A stretch of 64,000 nt of DNA from Achatina immaculata (Eukaryota; Mollusca; Gastropoda; Stylommatophora; Achatinidae): contig CM019716.1 of NCBI GenBank assembly GCA_009760885.1, positions 10,858,438-10,922,437 of the forward strand. The letters are read 5' to 3'. Of the stretch, positions 63,307-64,000 are shown in pieces. Below the pieces are notes generated by a model. The model was not told where the DNA came from and did not search any database. It saw nothing but the letters and a program-made list of their open reading frames with translations. Made by a program: the position numbers and the translations under genes. Numbering within the stretch: the stretch's first letter is position 1; every line of letters begins with the position of its first letter.

Positions 63307-64000
63307 TCGCCTCCATTCCTCTCTATTCCTAATCTTCTCTCTCCAGTTGGTGACATCAATTTCTTTTATATCCTCTTCTATGTTGTCTTTCCACCTCTGT
63401 CTTGGTCTACCCCTTTGTCTTGTTTCCTTCATCTCTTGTGCATACATAATTTTCATTTGTCTGTTCTCTTCCATTCTTTCTACATGCCCCAACCAGCGTA
63501 GTCTGTTCAGTTTCAAGACATTTATAATTCGTTGGGATTTAAATAAGCTGTTCAGTTCAGTGTTCTTTCTAGCTCTCCATTCTCCACTGTTGGTATCCTT
63601 TATCGGCCTAAAGATTCTTCTTAGGATCTTGTTCTCAAAGATCTGCAATTGTTGTTTATCTTTCTTTGTTGTATTCCATATTTCTGATCCATACATGACA
63701 GCTGGTCTTATTATAATTTTAGTAGAATGTTATTTTGATGTTTTGGGACAGGATTTAGGATTTTAACAGGTGTTGCAAGGCAAAGTATGTTTTATTCCCT
63801 ATCTGTACTCTGCTTTTAATTTCCTCACTTACTGTGTTGCTTCTGTTGAAGGTTGTGCCTAGATATTTGTATGTTTCTGCTTTCCTAATAATCATCTCTC
63901 CAACATTAAATAATCTTGATCATTCTGCCTCTGGTCTCTTGATATCTTCATATACTCTGTCTTATCTTGGTTAATGATCAAGCCTACTTTTAGTGCTACA
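63256..64000 (-). mobile_element. LINE fragment running off the window edge
   Basis: The minus strand reads YGSEIWNTTKKDKQQLQIFE then NKILRRIFRPIKDTNSGEW, RLRWLGHVERMEENRQ and RQRGRPRQRWKDNIEEDIKE. Further 5', an ALKVGLIINQDKTEYMKIS segment lies in another frame, so there is at least one frameshift. A different family from those with TYVGH tails. Confidence 0.88.

Overview
This is animal nuclear DNA: spliced exons with GT..AG introns, no operons, and a very high load of tandem repeats and retrotransposon fragments. The SINE, the LINE families and the exon sequences suggest a lophotrochozoan, probably a mollusc and perhaps a gastropod. That assignment is inference; no species can be named from the sequence alone.

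The only host gene I can support is the 5' and central part of xanthine dehydrogenase (XDH), on the + strand from an ATG at 9952 to a last visible exon ending at 62113. Nineteen distinct exons encode about 776 residues of a protein that is usually about 1,330 residues: both [2Fe-2S] clusters, the FAD domain, and the start of the molybdopterin domain. The catalytic Mo half, including the GGGFGGK-type loop, is not in the window, so the gene continues to the right. Four exons (15, 17, 18, 19) occur twice because their intronic surroundings were duplicated locally. The exon copies I compared differ only at synonymous sites.

Layout: 1-9.9 kb holds no host gene. It has a 5'-truncated LINE (1247-1949), a 29-bp minisatellite, a decayed hAT transposon with terminal inverted repeats and target-site duplication (3904-6673, with a LINE 3' fragment nested in it), and 48-bp and 23-bp arrays. 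From 9.95 to 62.1 kb lies XDH, and most of its larger introns carry their own minisatellite (units 19-51 bp). Six LINE fragments there have convincing target-site duplications or sit inside an array. Intron 5 holds a fold-back element interrupted by a LINE. Introns 6 and 9 hold LINE pieces. Intron 14 holds a 39-bp array and a triplicated LINE/Tigger segment. Introns 16-17 hold a tRNA-derived SINE nested in a fold-back element, and this whole block is duplicated. From 62.1 to 64 kb there is a CTT microsatellite, a 24-bp array and a minus-strand LINE running off the edge.

The most unusual object is at 58335-59344. A 33-bp minisatellite spans the 3' end of XDH exon 17 and its splice donor, giving 30 candidate donor sites in exact 33-nt (11-codon) register with no stop between them. 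Use of any of these donors would keep the XDH frame and add multiples of 11 residues. A second array, upstream of exon 10, repeats that exon's acceptor-like sequence. The duplicated exons 15 and 17 have lengths that are not multiples of three, so including both copies in one mRNA hits a stop within five codons. The local duplications may be real or may be uncollapsed alleles in the assembly; read-level data are needed to tell.
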